NCBI GenBank assembly: GCA_964035575.1
Contig: OZ037836.1
Coordinates: forward strand, 1,426,001-1,490,000
DNA: 64,000 nt
Source of the DNA: Rhynchopus sp. YZ270_cl-10
Taxonomy: Eukaryota > Euglenozoa > Diplonemea > Diplonemida > Diplonemidae
Direction of reading: 5' to 3'
The notes under the pieces are model-generated. The model had not been told where the DNA came from, did not search any database, and worked only from the letters and a program-made list of their open reading frames with translations. The position numbers were made by a program, and so were the translations under genes. Below are positions 21,285-32,261 of this stretch, one piece after another; position 1 is the stretch's first letter; every line of letters begins with the position of its first letter.

Positions 21285-22350
21285 TGAAAGTCTTGCGCAT
21301 GGCATCACTGCAGAGGAGACGACGAGGGCTGCTTCGACAGCGACCAGACTTGCCCACCGAAGAGTGACTGGGTGTACCTTCTGCAATGAAACGCCCACCT
21401 GCCAGTGGTCCAGCGCAGCTGTGGCGTGCGAGGACCACCCATGCTTCCCGCACTGCAGCGAGCTTCCCTCCTCGCGGACACTCCGAACAGCTGCGTCTGG
21501 GACACGACGACGCACACCTGCCAGAAGACCATCTGTGAAGACATTGCGACACCAACTGCGTGCACGAGCAACCCTGTGTGCACCTACTACATGGCCGCGA
21601 CTGCTTGCTTCCCTGCCCCATGCTCGGCCTCCACTGAGGCCGGCTGCATCGTACTGGGTGCAGGGTGCCTCCGTCAGCGCAGCGTGACGACACGCAATGC
21701 GAATTCAACACCTCGCAAACGGGCGTCGCGAAGAACTGCAATGACCTGGAGGAATGCGACTGCCGTGTGGACCCCGTCTGCTACTGGGACACAACCACCT
21801 CGCCAATCGAGAACACAAACGCGGCGTACGGGGAATGCCCTATTAGGACATCATCTTCTTGGTAGACACGTCGACGCATCCCGCCACTTTGGCAGACAGG
21901 CAAACGGATTCACCGGCGTGACGTCGCTTCTCCGCTCCTGGGCAGACACCCTCGCATGGTCCAGAGTACTTGGCAGAGTCGACGTATCAGCTCTCAGTGA
22001 TATTCGCGTTGGCGTTGGTGTCATTCAATTGGATGGAGGTGAGGTCAGACCTGTCAGGACCCGAAGCCTTTCCACACCAACAAGAACGACGAGCTGGTTC
22101 TGTGCGTGTGTGCCCGCTTCCGTCGAAGGCAACGCTTCTTTATAGGTGCGCTTGCGGACTGCCATGTGGGCGAATGTGTGATGCGCTGCATGGGTGCACA
22201 TGTACCGCTTCAGACCAAACTTGCACAGACACCGCCCGACTTGTTTGTTGAGCACGACTGGATGTGTGCGAGTCCTTCACCTGCAACCGGCAGTGCGACT
22301 GCACAAGTGTCTGGTGGCGTTCTCGATGAGTGACTTGTGGGTCTCGTCGA
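21285..22350 (+). pseudogene. Broken Cys-rich + von Willebrand A domain gene
   Basis: Protein-like segments appear in turn in all three + frames: a Cys-rich part (CNETPTCQWSSAAVACEDHPC; CVWDTTTHTCQKTICED; CTSNPVCTYYM, about 21370-21680), a second CYWDTTT unit (about 21778), then DIIFLVDTS at 21847, the first strand and MIDAS-like start of a von Willebrand A domain, followed by HFGRQANGFTGVTSLL and DIRVGVGVIQLDG (about 21887-22035), and a last Cys-rich stretch (CGLPCGRMCDALHGC, about 22145-22250). The DxSxS metal site is only partly present. At least four frame changes and internal stops mean it cannot be translated as one chain. The ancestor was probably a secreted or surface adhesion-type protein. 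No start or signal peptide remains. Confidence 0.65.
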
Positions 22351-22484
22351 CGAATAGGCCATTGCACAGTGGCTCCAATGATGCCCGATAATTATGCAGT
22401 TACTTTATTGTTTTGACACCCCGATCACCCCCAAGCACCCCACCACCACACACAGAAATCAGAACACAAAACCACAACAAAGAC

Positions 22485-24171
22485 ATGGACCTGAACATCA
22501 AGGGTTTCGACACGAATCAGCACACAGTCGAGGTGGGTGAAGATGACACAGTGGAGGGCTTGCGGCGGAAGGTGGCGTCTGCAATGGGGTTGCCTGAAGA
22601 CAGCTTTTGCATGAGTTTCGGAGACGAAGCGATGGGAGAAGGAGCGGACATGACGCAGCTGAGTGCTGGTGACACAATCATCCTCACGAAGACGAAGAAG
22701 CAAGAAGCCATTGCAGAGCTTCATGCGTTGGGTGTGACCGACATCACAGCCGAGAAGTTGGAGAGTGTGAGGGATCCTGAGGTGGCGTGTTTGCTTCTGC
22801 AGGCGGAGGTTGCGACTGTCATTCCGGATTACTTCTTGGCAGACACTTCGTTGACGAGACTTGATCTCAGTGCTGAGTCCATTGTGACTCACATTGGAGA
22901 CAGGTTCCTGTACAACTGCACCTCGTTGACAAGTATCGAGGGGACAAAAACGTGAGGTGGCAGCCCCCCGGCATTTTTGCCCTGGCGTCCCCGGATATAA
23001 TCTCTTTTTTTGTGAACGAAGGCCACGCGTGGGATGGTTGCATTGCACTTTTGCAAACCCGGGCACATGATACTGGAGGGTCCAAAGCAACTGGAGGAGG
23101 TGTATGCTGGGCTTTTTGTGCCCTCAGGGATTTAAGCGACCCTGCACCTACTTTACGACCATGCACAGCTTTTGCTTTTCTTTTCTTTGCTTTTCTTTGC
23201 TTTTTGTAGGTGCTAACCTGCGGCAGTGGTTTGCATCAGTTGGGTGTTCCACTCACCGCAGTTTAGAGAATTAGGAGATGCCAGTCATTCGTTCCTCCCA
23301 TTGGAATGACTGGTGGTTTTATTGTTGTTTATTTCTTTTGACGCTGCCAGAGTGCGGACCTTGAACTGGCTTATATACTGACCTAGGCCACCAGCGGTGG
23401 TATACGGCCCCTGTTCACTTAGGTGTCGCTTCTTTGTTGGGTATAAGTCAGCAAATGGGATCAAGCCACTCTCTGGCACACCGTGGTGCCATCCTTCCCT
23501 TTTGCTGGTTTTTCTTTTTGCGGGGGTGGATCACGTTTTTCAAGTTTAATCTCGTTGACAAGTATCGAACTCTCTGGGTTGAGCAATGTGACGGAGGTTG
23601 GCACGAGCTTCCTTTGGAACTGCAGCAGCTTAACGACCCTGGAGTTGTCGCCACTCAGCAATGTGACGCATGTTGGTGAGGCCTTTCTTGCCAACTGCGA
23701 GAGCTTAACCGATATCGATTTTTCTCCACTCAGCAACGTGACGCGGGTTGGTGGGTGTTTCCTTTACAACTGCAGCAGCTTAACAACGTTGGATGTGTCA
23801 CCACTCAGCAAGGTGACGAAGGTTGGTGACAACTTTCTTGCCGGCTGCGGGAGCTTAACCACCCTCAATTTATCTCCACTCAGCAACGTGACGGAGGTTG
23901 GTGCGTGGTTCCTTTCGAACTGCAGCAGCTTAACGACCCTGGATCTGTCATCATTCAGCAATGTGACGGATATGGGTAATAGTTTTGTAGGTACGCATTT
24001 CGCTGAGAGCTGCACTTCGTTGACGAGCATTTACCTTTCCGGCTGCAGCAGTGTTGTGTCCAACGAAGTGAGGAAGGGTGAGCTGAGTAAGCTTGTGGTT
24101 GAAGCACGTCCGAAACGAAGCAGAGACGAATCCCCCGAGCAAAGCCAGAAGCGACGGAGACACGCACAATG
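22485..24171 (+). pseudogene. UBL-LRR gene copy 3, split by a 611-bp insertion
   Basis: Residues 1-152 (22485-22939) match copy 2: ubiquitin-like domain, linker and first LRR. The frame then enters the insertion and stops at 22955. After the insertion, at 23551, the repeats resume with LTSIELSGLSNVTEVGTSF and continue for seven LRRs to the basic tail and the longer end RRRHAQ at 24171. If the insert were removed with one copy of its 18-bp duplication the frame would be continuous, so the gene is either dead or expressed through some RNA-level removal. No GT-AG pair lies at the boundaries. Flanked by the usual leader and by the downstream block (subtype shared with copy 5). Confidence 0.85.
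22940..23550 (+). mobile_element. 611-bp structured insertion with 18-bp target duplication
   Basis: Bounded by two exact copies of CTCGTTGACAAGTATCGA (22922-22939, 23551-23568). No protein-like open frame. The 5' part (CCCCCCGGCATTTTTGCCCT, then T-run and GAACGAAGGCC) resembles the start of the insertion at 27171. The middle has a CTGCGG...CCGCAG hairpin (about 23218-23268) and a CCAGTCATTC / GAATGACTGG hairpin (23281-23313). The 3' end is AGTTTAAT. Not a poly(A)-tailed retroposon and without terminal inverted repeats. The last ~370 bp recur at 38455-38819 in copy 5. Confidence 0.85.
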
Positions 24172-24440
24172 ACGACGTGGTGTGTTGGTGGCAGGGCAGC
24201 ACCTCCCCGAGGTGGAGGGTCTCTGGCAGTATGTCTGCTTGCGTCCTCTGGTTCGGAGAAGAAGAGGGGCACAGTCTTGCTCACCGTGGCACAGACTACT
24301 ACTTGGTGCGAGAGGAGAGCTGTGCTGAGCAAGACGTTCCACACATTGTGTTATTTTACTCTGTCCTGCAAAAGAATCCCCACAAAAACCCATGTCTTAT
24401 TCATTACAACGCACCTCCCCGCCCAACCCCCCTTTTTTCT
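24172..24440 (+). repeat. Conserved downstream block of copy 3
   Basis: Same block as after the other copies; the subtype end (TTTTACTCTGTCCTGCAAAA, then CCCATGTCTTATTCATTACA) is shared with copy 5 (39690-39770), and its last part also occurs at 26400-26460, 44385-44430 and 19972-20005. Confidence 0.75.
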
Positions 24441-24494
24441 CTGTAATTCATCACTCTGAACTCGTTGACACCACGTGGTCTTTCACTGTCTTCT

Positions 24495-24842
24495 TGGTAT
24501 CTTGCACGAAGAGGTGTGAGGTGTGATGACGGAGGCGAGTGGCTTCCGTTGTGTGCTCTGATGCACTGATGGCGTGCTTTCACTTGATGGTGTGACTGGG
24601 GGGACTCAGGGGGGAGGACACGTTTTGCTGTGCTTGGGGTGCTTGGGGTGCTTGGGGTGCTTGGGGTGCTTGGGGTGCTTGGGGTGCTTGGGGTGCTTGG
24701 GGTGCTTGGGGTGCTTGGGGTGCTTGGGGTGCTTGGGGTGCTTGGGGTGCTTGGGGTGCTTGGGGTGTTTGGGGTGCTTGGGGTGCTTGGGGTGCTTGGG
24801 GTGCTTGGGGTGCTTGGGGTGCTTGGGGTGCTTGGGGTGCTT
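24495..24842 (+). repeat. Upstream unit with (CTTGGGGTG)n satellite
   Basis: 24495-24632 is the G/T-rich upstream unit; at the point where other copies have one CTTGGGGTG, this one has about 23 tandem copies (24633-24839) with one variant (GTTTGGGGTG near 24767). Long frames in it (LGC and APQ repeats) are simple-sequence artefacts. Confidence 0.95.
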
Positions 24843-24879
24843 CGTCTGTACTAGGGATAGTTATTTCTGCTCCCGTGAC

Positions 24880-25500
24880 GTCTTTTGACCACATGCGAAT
24901 GTTGTGTTGTAAAGAGGAGCCACGACGTGTCCGCTGTACTCGCTGTGACGACCCCCTCCTTGTGTGCATAACGATCCAAGAGTCCGAGTTGGTACAGGTC
25001 GGGCGTCTTCATCCAATGCACCTGGATTGACTCGCCGTATCGTCTCACCACCTCCGACCCTCTCAGTCGAGTGGCATGCTGAGCTCTCGCCGCACCCAAG
25101 GATCGGCATTCATGAGGCGGAGCAGGTGCAAAGGGATTATGTCCAGGACTGCCAGGGAAGAGGGCAGGTGTTGTTCTGGTGCTCCATAACGAGAGCGCCG
25201 ACTCTTTTTATGTTGACGGTAGTCCTGCACAATATGTGCCTTGGTGATCACTGTACTCCAACGGCTTCATCGCACCTGAGTGCCATGGTGTACTGCAGAG
25301 GTGTGGTGTTGCAAGAGCATGACGTGACACATCACTGCTGGCGTGGCTCCACCAGAGAGAGGTGCTGGCGACCAGTGGGGACAGATGCTCTCGACACGAT
25401 GTTGAGGGGGGTCACGTATGTGCCGTTACCAGGGAGGGAAGGGAGGGGCGATATGTGTTGCGGTGCACGTCTGTGGGTTGTGTGAGGCAGGGGAGGTGGA
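24880..25500 (+). pseudogene. Possible PIF/Harbinger-type transposase fragment
   Basis: A 173-residue frame (24964-25485) includes FMLTVVLHNMCLGDHC (about 25206-25250), which resembles the end of the DDE nuclease in PIF/Harbinger transposases (VLHNMCI-type motif). The rest gives no clear match and no inverted ends were found around it. It replaces the position where an LRR gene would be expected after the upstream unit at 24495. Could be chance. Confidence 0.3.
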
Positions 25501-25519
25501 GGTGCACAGTGTTGTGAGT

Positions 25520-25735
25520 GTGGGGGGTTTGGGTGTGGCGCTTCCCTCGATCGTTTTGTGGAGATGATGGGAGGGGAAGCTGTGTCTGGCGGTGGGGTGC
25601 TTTCGTGCATTTGTCTGGCACCTCAGCTTGTCTGTGGTTGCAGCACGAGAGCACCTTTGGCGTTCTTCCTTGCGTGGGGTGGGTGGAGACAGCGTGGAGG
25701 CTGTGCGGGTTTCTTGCAGAACGGGCAGTGTTTCC
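25520..25735 (+). repeat. G/T-rich upstream unit, partial
   Basis: From GGGGTTTGGGTGTGGCGCTT to GTGCGGGTTTCTTGCAGAAC, matching 40075-40275. It is cut at 25735 and no UBL start follows. Confidence 0.8.
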
Positions 25736-26390
25736 GCTCCTTCATTGGGTTCGCTTATTGATGAAGAATGGTGATTTTGACAATTTGTGCATAAAGGTAA
25801 ATATGTCGCAAGCTCGGCGCGCTACGTGCAGGAATTGCTGAGCCTCTGGCGGAGAAACTAGAATTCCTGTCCTAAAAAGGGTCCGAGCTTTCTCACGGTG
25901 GTGGGTGGGGTGGATATTTATGATATTCAAAGAGACGCAGAATCTCATAAATATCCACCCCATCCCAAAACCCCAAGTGTTCCAGTTTTGTTCCGGCCCA
26001 GAATACTTCTGTCTCAGAATAGTTACAGCCCAGAATAGTTCCGTTTACGGTATTCAAAGAGATGCAGGATCTCTGCGGACAACTCCTCACTGAGGTACTC
26101 ACGGGGTGGTTCTTGGCATGCAAAAGTGCATCAAGGGGTTCGTCGAGCGGAGACGTGTCTTCGACAACTTCAACCACGAAAATGCCCGCTCCTCTTACCA
26201 AGACGAAACGGGGAGGCAGAAGGCGGGTCGCACAAAGCAAAAAGGGGTGCAGTGTGCATCCTCATCCTTTTCGGCGCACGCCAACTCGAACAGAGTATGC
26301 TATGTGTAGAGCCTCTGCACGCACTTCGTCATCCTCGTCGCAACTGCTCACATTATTCCGTACTCCTTCTTGCCCCCGGCTTCGCCGGAT
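25736..26390 (+). other. Unassigned stretch with hairpin and small open frame
   Basis: A hairpin GGGGTGGATATTTATGA / TCATAAATATCCACCCC lies at about 25908-25965. Two related words, TATTCAAAGAGACGCAGAATCTC-like and TATTCAAAGAGATGCAGGATCTC-like, occur at 25924 and 26051. A 67-codon frame (26106-26309, MQKC...IKGFVERRRVFDNFNHENA) has protein-like composition but is unrecognised and unsupported by a second copy. Confidence 0.35.
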
Positions 26391-27033
26391 CCAAAGAATC
26401 CCCATAAAGACCCATGTCTTATTTATTACAACGTACCTCCCCGCCCAACCCCCCCTTTTTTCTCTGTAATTCATTACTCTGAACTCGTGGACACCACGTG
26501 GTCTTTCACTGTCTTCTTGGTAGCTTTGCACGAAGAGGTGTGAGGTGTGATGACGGAGGCGAGTGGCTTCCGTTGTGTGCTCTGATGCACTGATGGTGTG
26601 CTTTCACTTGATGGTGTGACTGGGGGGACTGAGGGGGGAGGACACGCTTTGCTGTGCTTGGGGTGAACGGCTGTCCTTGTGGGGGGTGGAGGTGGACAGT
26701 GTTGTGAGTGTGGGGGGTTTGGGTGTGGCGCTTCCCTCCATCGTTTTGTGGTGATGATGGGAGGGAAGCTGTGTCTGGCGGTGGGGTGCTTTCGTGCATT
26801 TGTCTGGCACCTCAGCTTGTCTGTGGTTGCAGCACGAGAGCACCTTTGGCGTTCTTCCTTGCGTGGGGTGGGTGGAGACAGCGTGGAGGCTGTGCGGGTT
26901 TCTTGTGCAGAACGGGACAGGTAACGGTGCGTGAGAGGGGCAGGGGAAGGTGGGTTTGCTTTCGTGAGGAGGGAACGTCTGTGAAGGGCGCTGGTTCAGG
27001 GAGAGGGGGTGGAGAGGTGAGAGATCTGAAGTC
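26391..27033 (+). repeat. Downstream-subtype piece plus full upstream unit
   Basis: 26391-26520 carries the AAGAATCCCCATAAAGACCC / CCTCCCCGCCCAACCCCCC sequence seen after copies 3 and 5; 26530-27030 is a nearly full G/T-rich upstream unit like 39858-40395. It joins directly to the fifth or so codon of a UBL at 27034, so a deletion removed the leader and start codon. Confidence 0.8.
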
Positions 27034-28078
27034 GGCTTCGACACGAATCAGCACAGAGTCGAGGTGGGTGAGGATGACACAGTGGAGGGCTTGCGGCGGA
27101 AGGTGGCGACTGCAATGGGGTTGCCTGAAGACAGCTTTTGCATGAGTTTCGGAGGCGAAGCGATGGGAGAACCCGGCGACGGACCGCCCCCCATAGCACA
27201 TTTTTGCGGTGCACGGGCGTATCGGGATTAGTATCTTTTTTTTCGAGAGAACCGAAGAGCGGCCAGGTCCTGGACAAGTACGTTGTGCTTTTAGACCTAT
27301 AAACTGTCTGGGGTGGTGGGACCTCGGTGCGAAGGGTGCTTCCCGGGACCCCAATATCCTACCGCAATTATGGATCAGGATCCGAGTACACCATGTAAGC
27401 ATGAACTATGCAGGGTACTCTAAGCCGATCACTCCCACAAAACTCCCAGATCCCAAGACCTCCACGGGGGGCAGGCCTCCACGGTAACCCGCGACCGCCG
27501 ACACCTTAGCTCCGTACTGCCTCTGTCTGTAACCTGCCGGTCCCCCACTTACCTACGTTTTTTTGTGGTGTCTTTTTTACGACGGTGGACCAAGGGGCTT
27601 TGCAGTGCAGTCAACGCCGACGGAGCGAGACGCGATTGTGACCGGGTGAAAAGGGAACCTTAGCCAGCGCTAACCAGCGGCAGTTTTGACTCAGGGAGGA
27701 GTTTCTCACCGCAGACTGGCGACACACCCCCACTTTTTCGGGGTGGCTGCATTCCCTCACATGTGGGACGGGGTGTTCCATCCTATTTTTCAAAAAACGT
27801 ACACCAGGCGAAGCGATGGGAGAAGGAGCGGACATGACGCAGCTGAGTGCTGGTGACACAATCATCCTCACGAAGACGAAGAAGCAAGAAGCCATTGCAG
27901 AGCTTCATGCGTTGGGTGTGACCGACATCACAGCCGAGAAGTTGGAGAGTGTGAGGGATCCTGAGGTGGCGTGTTTGCTTCTGCAGGCGGAGGTTGCGAC
28001 TGTCATTCCGAATGGGTTCTTGGCAGACACTTCGTTGACGAGACTTGATCTCAGTGCTGAGTCCATTGTGACTCATAT
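27034..28078 (+). pseudogene. UBL-LRR copy 4: no start, split, 3'-truncated
   Basis: 27034-27170 encodes the ubiquitin-like domain from GFDTNQHRVEVGEDDTVEG onward, without the MDLNIK start. A 635-bp insertion follows (27171-27805), then 27806-28078 resumes with GEAMGEGADMTQLSAGDTI and continues through the linker to the first LRR (TSLTRLDLSAESIVTH), where homology stops abruptly at 28078 against repeat R3-like sequence. It has lost its start, most LRRs and tail, so it is dead. Confidence 0.9.
27171..27805 (+). mobile_element. 635-bp structured insertion with 18-bp target duplication
   Basis: Flanked by exact copies of AGGCGAAGCGATGGGAGA (27153-27170, 27806-27823). G/C-rich with no convincing open frame. 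Its 5' region (GACGGACCGCCCCCCATAGC, CATTTTTGCGG, T-run, GAGAGAACCGAAGAGCGGCC) parallels the start of the 22940 insertion, and CGCTAACCAGCGGCAG...CTCACCGCAG (27669-27715) parallels that insert's GCTAACCTGCGGCAG...CTCACCGCAG. Shared spaced motifs with low overall identity suggest conserved RNA structure in a related family. Confidence 0.85.
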
Positions 28079-28440
28079 GCTGAAAAATTTTCACCTGAAA
28101 TTTTTTTTCAGCAGCATTTTTTGGCCGAAAATGGGCCCCAGCTATTAGTGACTGGGCTCATATTTTCAAAAATTTAAGTGGTCAAAAAATTGTCCAATTT
28201 TCGACATCGACCCCACCACTTTCTGGACGGATTCCGGAAATGCCAAAAAACTGTGTTTTGGGTCACCCGTTTTTTGGGGCCCCTGAGGCGATTTTATATA
28301 AAAAAACCACAGGATCACCCTGTTCCCACAACTTTTTTGTCAACTTTTTTTCAGGAAAAACTTTTTTTTTGCGCGCGCGCACATTTTTTTTTCAGGGTCA
28401 GCGAGCGGGAAACGAAAAAAAAGTCGACAAAAAAGTACCC
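28079..28440 (+). repeat. R3-like repeat and CG-alternating run
   Basis: 28125-28260 is an R3 unit (TGGGCTCATATTTTC, AAATTTAAGTGGTCAAAAAA, GACCCCACCACTTTCTGGAC, GGAAATGCCAAAAAACTGTG). GCGCGCGCGC occurs at 28371-28380. No gene. Confidence 0.65.
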
Positions 28441-28455
28441 TAAGTGCACGCACGA

Positions 28456-28668
28456 CCCCCAAACCACTCCCAAACCTCCAAAAATCGTCCCATACCACTC
28501 CCATACCCGCCCATACCCTCCCATACCACTCCCATACCGTCCCATACCACTCCCATACCGTCCCATACTGTCCCATACCCTCCCAAATCCTCCCACACTG
28601 TCCCATACCGTCCCATACCGTCCCATACCGTCCCAAATCCTCCCATACCCTCCCATACCCGAATGTCC
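28456..28668 (+). repeat. 10-bp (TCCCATACCN)n minisatellite
   Basis: About 20 imperfect copies, last base variable (G, A, C), with some TCCCAAATCC variants. Open frames through it are simple-sequence artefacts. Confidence 0.95.
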
Positions 28669-29980
28669 GTGACGTCAACTAGCCTACATAATTAGTTTTT
28701 TTTTTTATCGTGCAATTTTTGACGAGTGTACAAATCCGGCGAGTCTCCGTCACCCTCCAGTCACTGTATGTCGATGATGGGAGTGTGTATGTGGGGTGTA
28801 TGGGAAATGTGCCGAAGTATGGATGTTGAACCGAAAAAGTGGGCGAGGGTATAATTATTTGTGATCATTCTTGGTTTGGGGTTGGGAATCACATTTCAAC
28901 AAGTTGATAACAACTGTCTATCCTTGGACGATGCGAAGCGTGAAGTTGAGGTTTCCGGTGTGTTTTTCCGGGATTTTTTTTTTGGCGGATAATCAAAAAC
29001 GTGTTTGAGGGGCCTAGAACTGCTCAAATGGGTCAAATTTTGCTTTGAATGGGCTCAAATCGTCGAAATTAACCCTTATAGGCAGGGGTGTCGCTAATTT
29101 TGGGGAAATTTTTGAAAAATCTGAAATCGGGGTGCAATTTTTTTTTTTTTTACGTGGGGATTTTTTTTCCATTACCAGGGGGCGAAAAAACAGTGTTTTG
29201 TGGCATTTCCGAGCCAATCCCAGGCTGTGGTGGGGGATATACGGAAAAATGGACAAACTTTTAGTGACTTAAATTTTCACAAAATATGAACCCATACTCT
29301 TAAACATGGGCCATTTTCAGGTCTGAAAACCCAAATTCAGATGAAATTGTGGTGTTTTTGACATTACTGAGAACAGTAGGTAGCGCCGCAGGCGCACGGT
29401 ACCGAACTTTTGTCTTTTTCTTCTTCCCTTTTCTCTGCGTTCTTTTGATTGCGCGAGCCGATTGCTCTCCACGGTGGGGTCACATGTGTGCGCAAAAACA
29501 CGCTATGGTACCTTTACTAAGGAAACCCTGGTTTGCAAAAAAAAAAGGGTAAGGCAGGGTAAGGAAATCCCACCCAAAATGAAATACCCCCCCTTCTTTG
29601 TTTATCAACTTACCTTCCTTCACCCCCCTGTAAGGGTAACCGTAGGTGAAGTAAGGTATAGTATTGAAATCGATGTGGGGGGGGAGTAAAGGGTCAATTT
29701 TACAAAACCAGATTTTGAGGAAAATTTTAGCCAAAAATGGGCCCCACGTATAAGGAACCGGGCTCATATTTCTCAAAATTTAAGTGGTCAAAAAATTGTC
29801 CAATTTTCGAGATTGACCCCACCACTGCACGGGCGGAGCCCAAAAATGCAAATAAGGACCCTTTTTAATTTGTTCTCTTGAAATGTGTAATTTCATGTTT
29901 TCGCGAAAAAAATAACAACTGATCCTACAAGGGTTGAAGGAAGGTGGTTGAAAACAACAATAACAACAAGGACAAGTAAT
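28669..29980. repeat. Intergenic DNA with R2 and R3 copies
   Basis: No gene seen. R3 units at 29140-29330 (minus) and 29715-29850 (plus); an R2 copy on the minus strand at 29381-29490 ending with the GCGCCGCAGGCGC hairpin at 29382-29394. The rest is T-rich sequence. Confidence 0.6.
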
Positions 29981-30720
29981 TGCTAAGGAAAAACGGGTGT
30001 GCTGTGGAAAACTCCGCGCGATTTTCGAAACCACCGTAGCATCCTGGCGATTTGCTGGAGGTGCTGATGCGCCTGGTGTGATCGATGTGTTGTAGTCTGT
30101 GCATTCTGTGTTCCTTCCGCACTGCTCCAACGACGACGACAATGTGGGGAGCCTGTGGGCAAAAACGAGCTGGACCACGCCGAGCCTGCCGAGCGGGCGT
30201 CCAACAACGCTATCGAGCAGATGGTGCTGGACGAAGAGGACAGCCCCCCTTCTTGAACGTTTCAGATGCTGGCGTGCCAGTGGGTCTGGCAGCGTACGAA
30301 GAGCGTTAGCATACCTGCAGAAGAGCAGAATGCTGGGCGTGTTGTAGATTATTTCTACAGGATGGAGTTCCACACCACACCCCGTTTTTTTTCCGATAGC
30401 AATTACTTGTTCGTTGATTGTTGTTCGTTCATCGCATCCATTTTTTTTTTTTTTTTTCAAACCCCAAAAGTCCCGAAAACCCCGAAAAACCCGCGTCCTG
30501 AAGTACGGTGGAGAGGTGGAGCACAAGGGGGGAAGGGGAAAACGGTAAAACTCATGACCACCGACGAGCGCGTCTTTCATTTCCAGACGTATTGCATACT
30601 CGTACAAAAAATAAATCTTCGCGGGGTGAGGGCGGCACCTGGTGATTTTCCCTGACCCCCAAAAACCTCGTTTTTGGAACGTTCTGACACAACCGAGTTC
30701 ACGGTGGCCTCTCACTTAAA
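29981..30720 (+). other. Possible coding relic, unassigned
   Basis: One + frame around 30150-30256 reads GKNELDHAEPAERASNNAI then QMVLDEEDSPPS and stops, an acidic protein-like end with no start or homologue in the window. Other frames are open on the minus strand (29780-30715) but are low-complexity. No second copy supports either, so no gene is called. Confidence 0.25.
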
Positions 30721-31369
30721 AAAAGAACAAGTTGTTAACACATTAAACCCACCCTGTATTAGGTGCAAATTTTTTTTTTCCTACACAGATTTTACTAGGG
30801 GTGCAAATTTTTTTTTTGGTTTTGAAAAAGTCGGGACCCTGGACCCGAATTAGCGACACCCCTGCTTATAGGGGAAAAAAAAATTTTTTGCAGAGTCCCT
30901 TTCCCTTTGGCGACTTAGGATCACCAAAAGTGGGTTTGAGCGTGTAATTATTACCCATAATTACACGGCTGACATTTTTGGTCGCAAATCGCTAACGATT
31001 CATAATTACACGCTTGGTAATACTTACACGCTCCCAGATTATAATTTTTGGTTCTTCCTGAAGGATTTGTACACGAGTCAAAAATTGCACGATAAAAAAA
31101 AAAGTAGCTTTTTTTTGACTGGCCAAGTATGTAGCATTTCCGAGTGTCACATAAAACCGTCCCGAGTTTTTCCTGGTCACTTTTTCCCAGACAGAAGTGC
31201 CCTACCTACCTTCCCCCTTAGGCGAAAAAAAAGTGCGGCAACCGGGAAAATTTGGTCGGTAAAAAAAGTGCGGCATTTCCAAAATCTCAAATCGTAAAAT
31301 CGAAACTCAGATTTAGGAAATAGCCTGTTTCTCACCTCACTTTTTTTTTTTTTTTTTTTTTATATGTCA
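30721..31369. other. Intergenic DNA, nothing recognised
   Basis: T-runs and A/T-rich sequence. Small inverted words GCGTGTAATTA / TAATTACACGC around 30939-31013 form a loose hairpin cluster. No gene or satellite. Confidence 0.4.
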
Positions 31370-31553
31370 AACGCAGTTGACAGGGGAAATGCTACGGTCG
31401 CTCTAACTGTTTTCACCCTCACTTGTGCTCCTCCCTTCTCACACACCACTTTCTGTACTTCAGGACTTTCATTTTCTTACCTTTTCTATTTGGCTCTGTT
31501 TTTGTAAACATTCAGTTTTCAAAAAAAAAAAAAAAAAAAAAAAAAAAAACAAC
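31370..31553 (+). mobile_element. ~160-bp poly(A)-tailed repeat, copy 1
   Basis: From TCAAACGCAGTTGACAGGGG to ACATTCAGTTTTC followed by about 28 A. The 38054-38231 copy is identical or nearly so over the body and also ends in an A-run, after which the two loci differ. This is the form of a short retroposed RNA (SINE-like or processed transcript). No clear polymerase III box was seen. Confidence 0.75.
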
Positions 31554-31569
31554 AAAACAAAACACGGAT

Positions 31570-32110
31570 GCTGCCAGATCTGGCCAGATCTCCAGATCTG
31601 GGCCGCCCAGATCTGGCCAGATCTGGAAAAAAAATTTTTGAACAAGATAAAACAAAAAAGCTTGCGTTTCTTTTATCGAACAGATTTTATTCTCCGCCCC
31701 GTACCCAAAACGTAAACACCACTTTGAATCAGAAAAAATATTTTCTTTTCTTTTTTCTTCCACACGCGCTTGGTTTTTGTGTTTCATTAACTTTTATCAA
31801 AAAGCTTTCGATCTCAGTCCCTGGTGGGGACTGTCCCTAGTTTCGACGCGAAACGTTTCCCCATGTATTGCACGGGAAACAATATATATGACAAACAGGT
31901 GCAGGGTGGTTCCGTGCTTATCATAGAACCCGGCACCTTGTGTGTCTTCCAAAAACCAAAAAGCGTTGTGTGTGAAGTTTTGAAGGAAGGAAAAATAAAA
32001 TTTTTTTTGAAAAAAAAATTTTCCCAGACGTCCCAGATCTGGCCAGATCTGGCCAGATCTGGCCAAATCTGGGAGATCTGGGACGTCTGGGAAAATTTTT
32101 TTTTCCAGGT
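31570..32110. repeat. CCAGATCTGG palindrome clusters
   Basis: Overlapping CCAGATCTGG palindromes at 31574-31627 and 32030-32090; the second lies in a larger hairpin with CCCAGACGTCCCAGATC and GATCTGGGACGTCTGGG arms and T/A-run flanks (about 32000-32106). 31845-31885 is ordinary A/T-rich DNA between them. Comparable clusters are at 34893-35070. Confidence 0.85.
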
Positions 32111-32261
32111 ACCCCAATGACATAACGAAGTATCGCTTGAAGTACCGTTCAATATACGTTGCTCGTGTGTGCAAGTTACGAAGTAGGACACACAAGGTAT
32201 ATCAAACGATAAATCAATCAGATAAACGTTACATCATCGGAAAATTGTTGGCACCGCCGCC

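Noticed and set aside
22940-23550. Ordinary spliceosomal intron in LRR copy 3
   Set aside because: Sliding the boundary through the 18-bp duplication gives no GT...AG pair that restores the frame; a non-canonical mechanism is not excluded.
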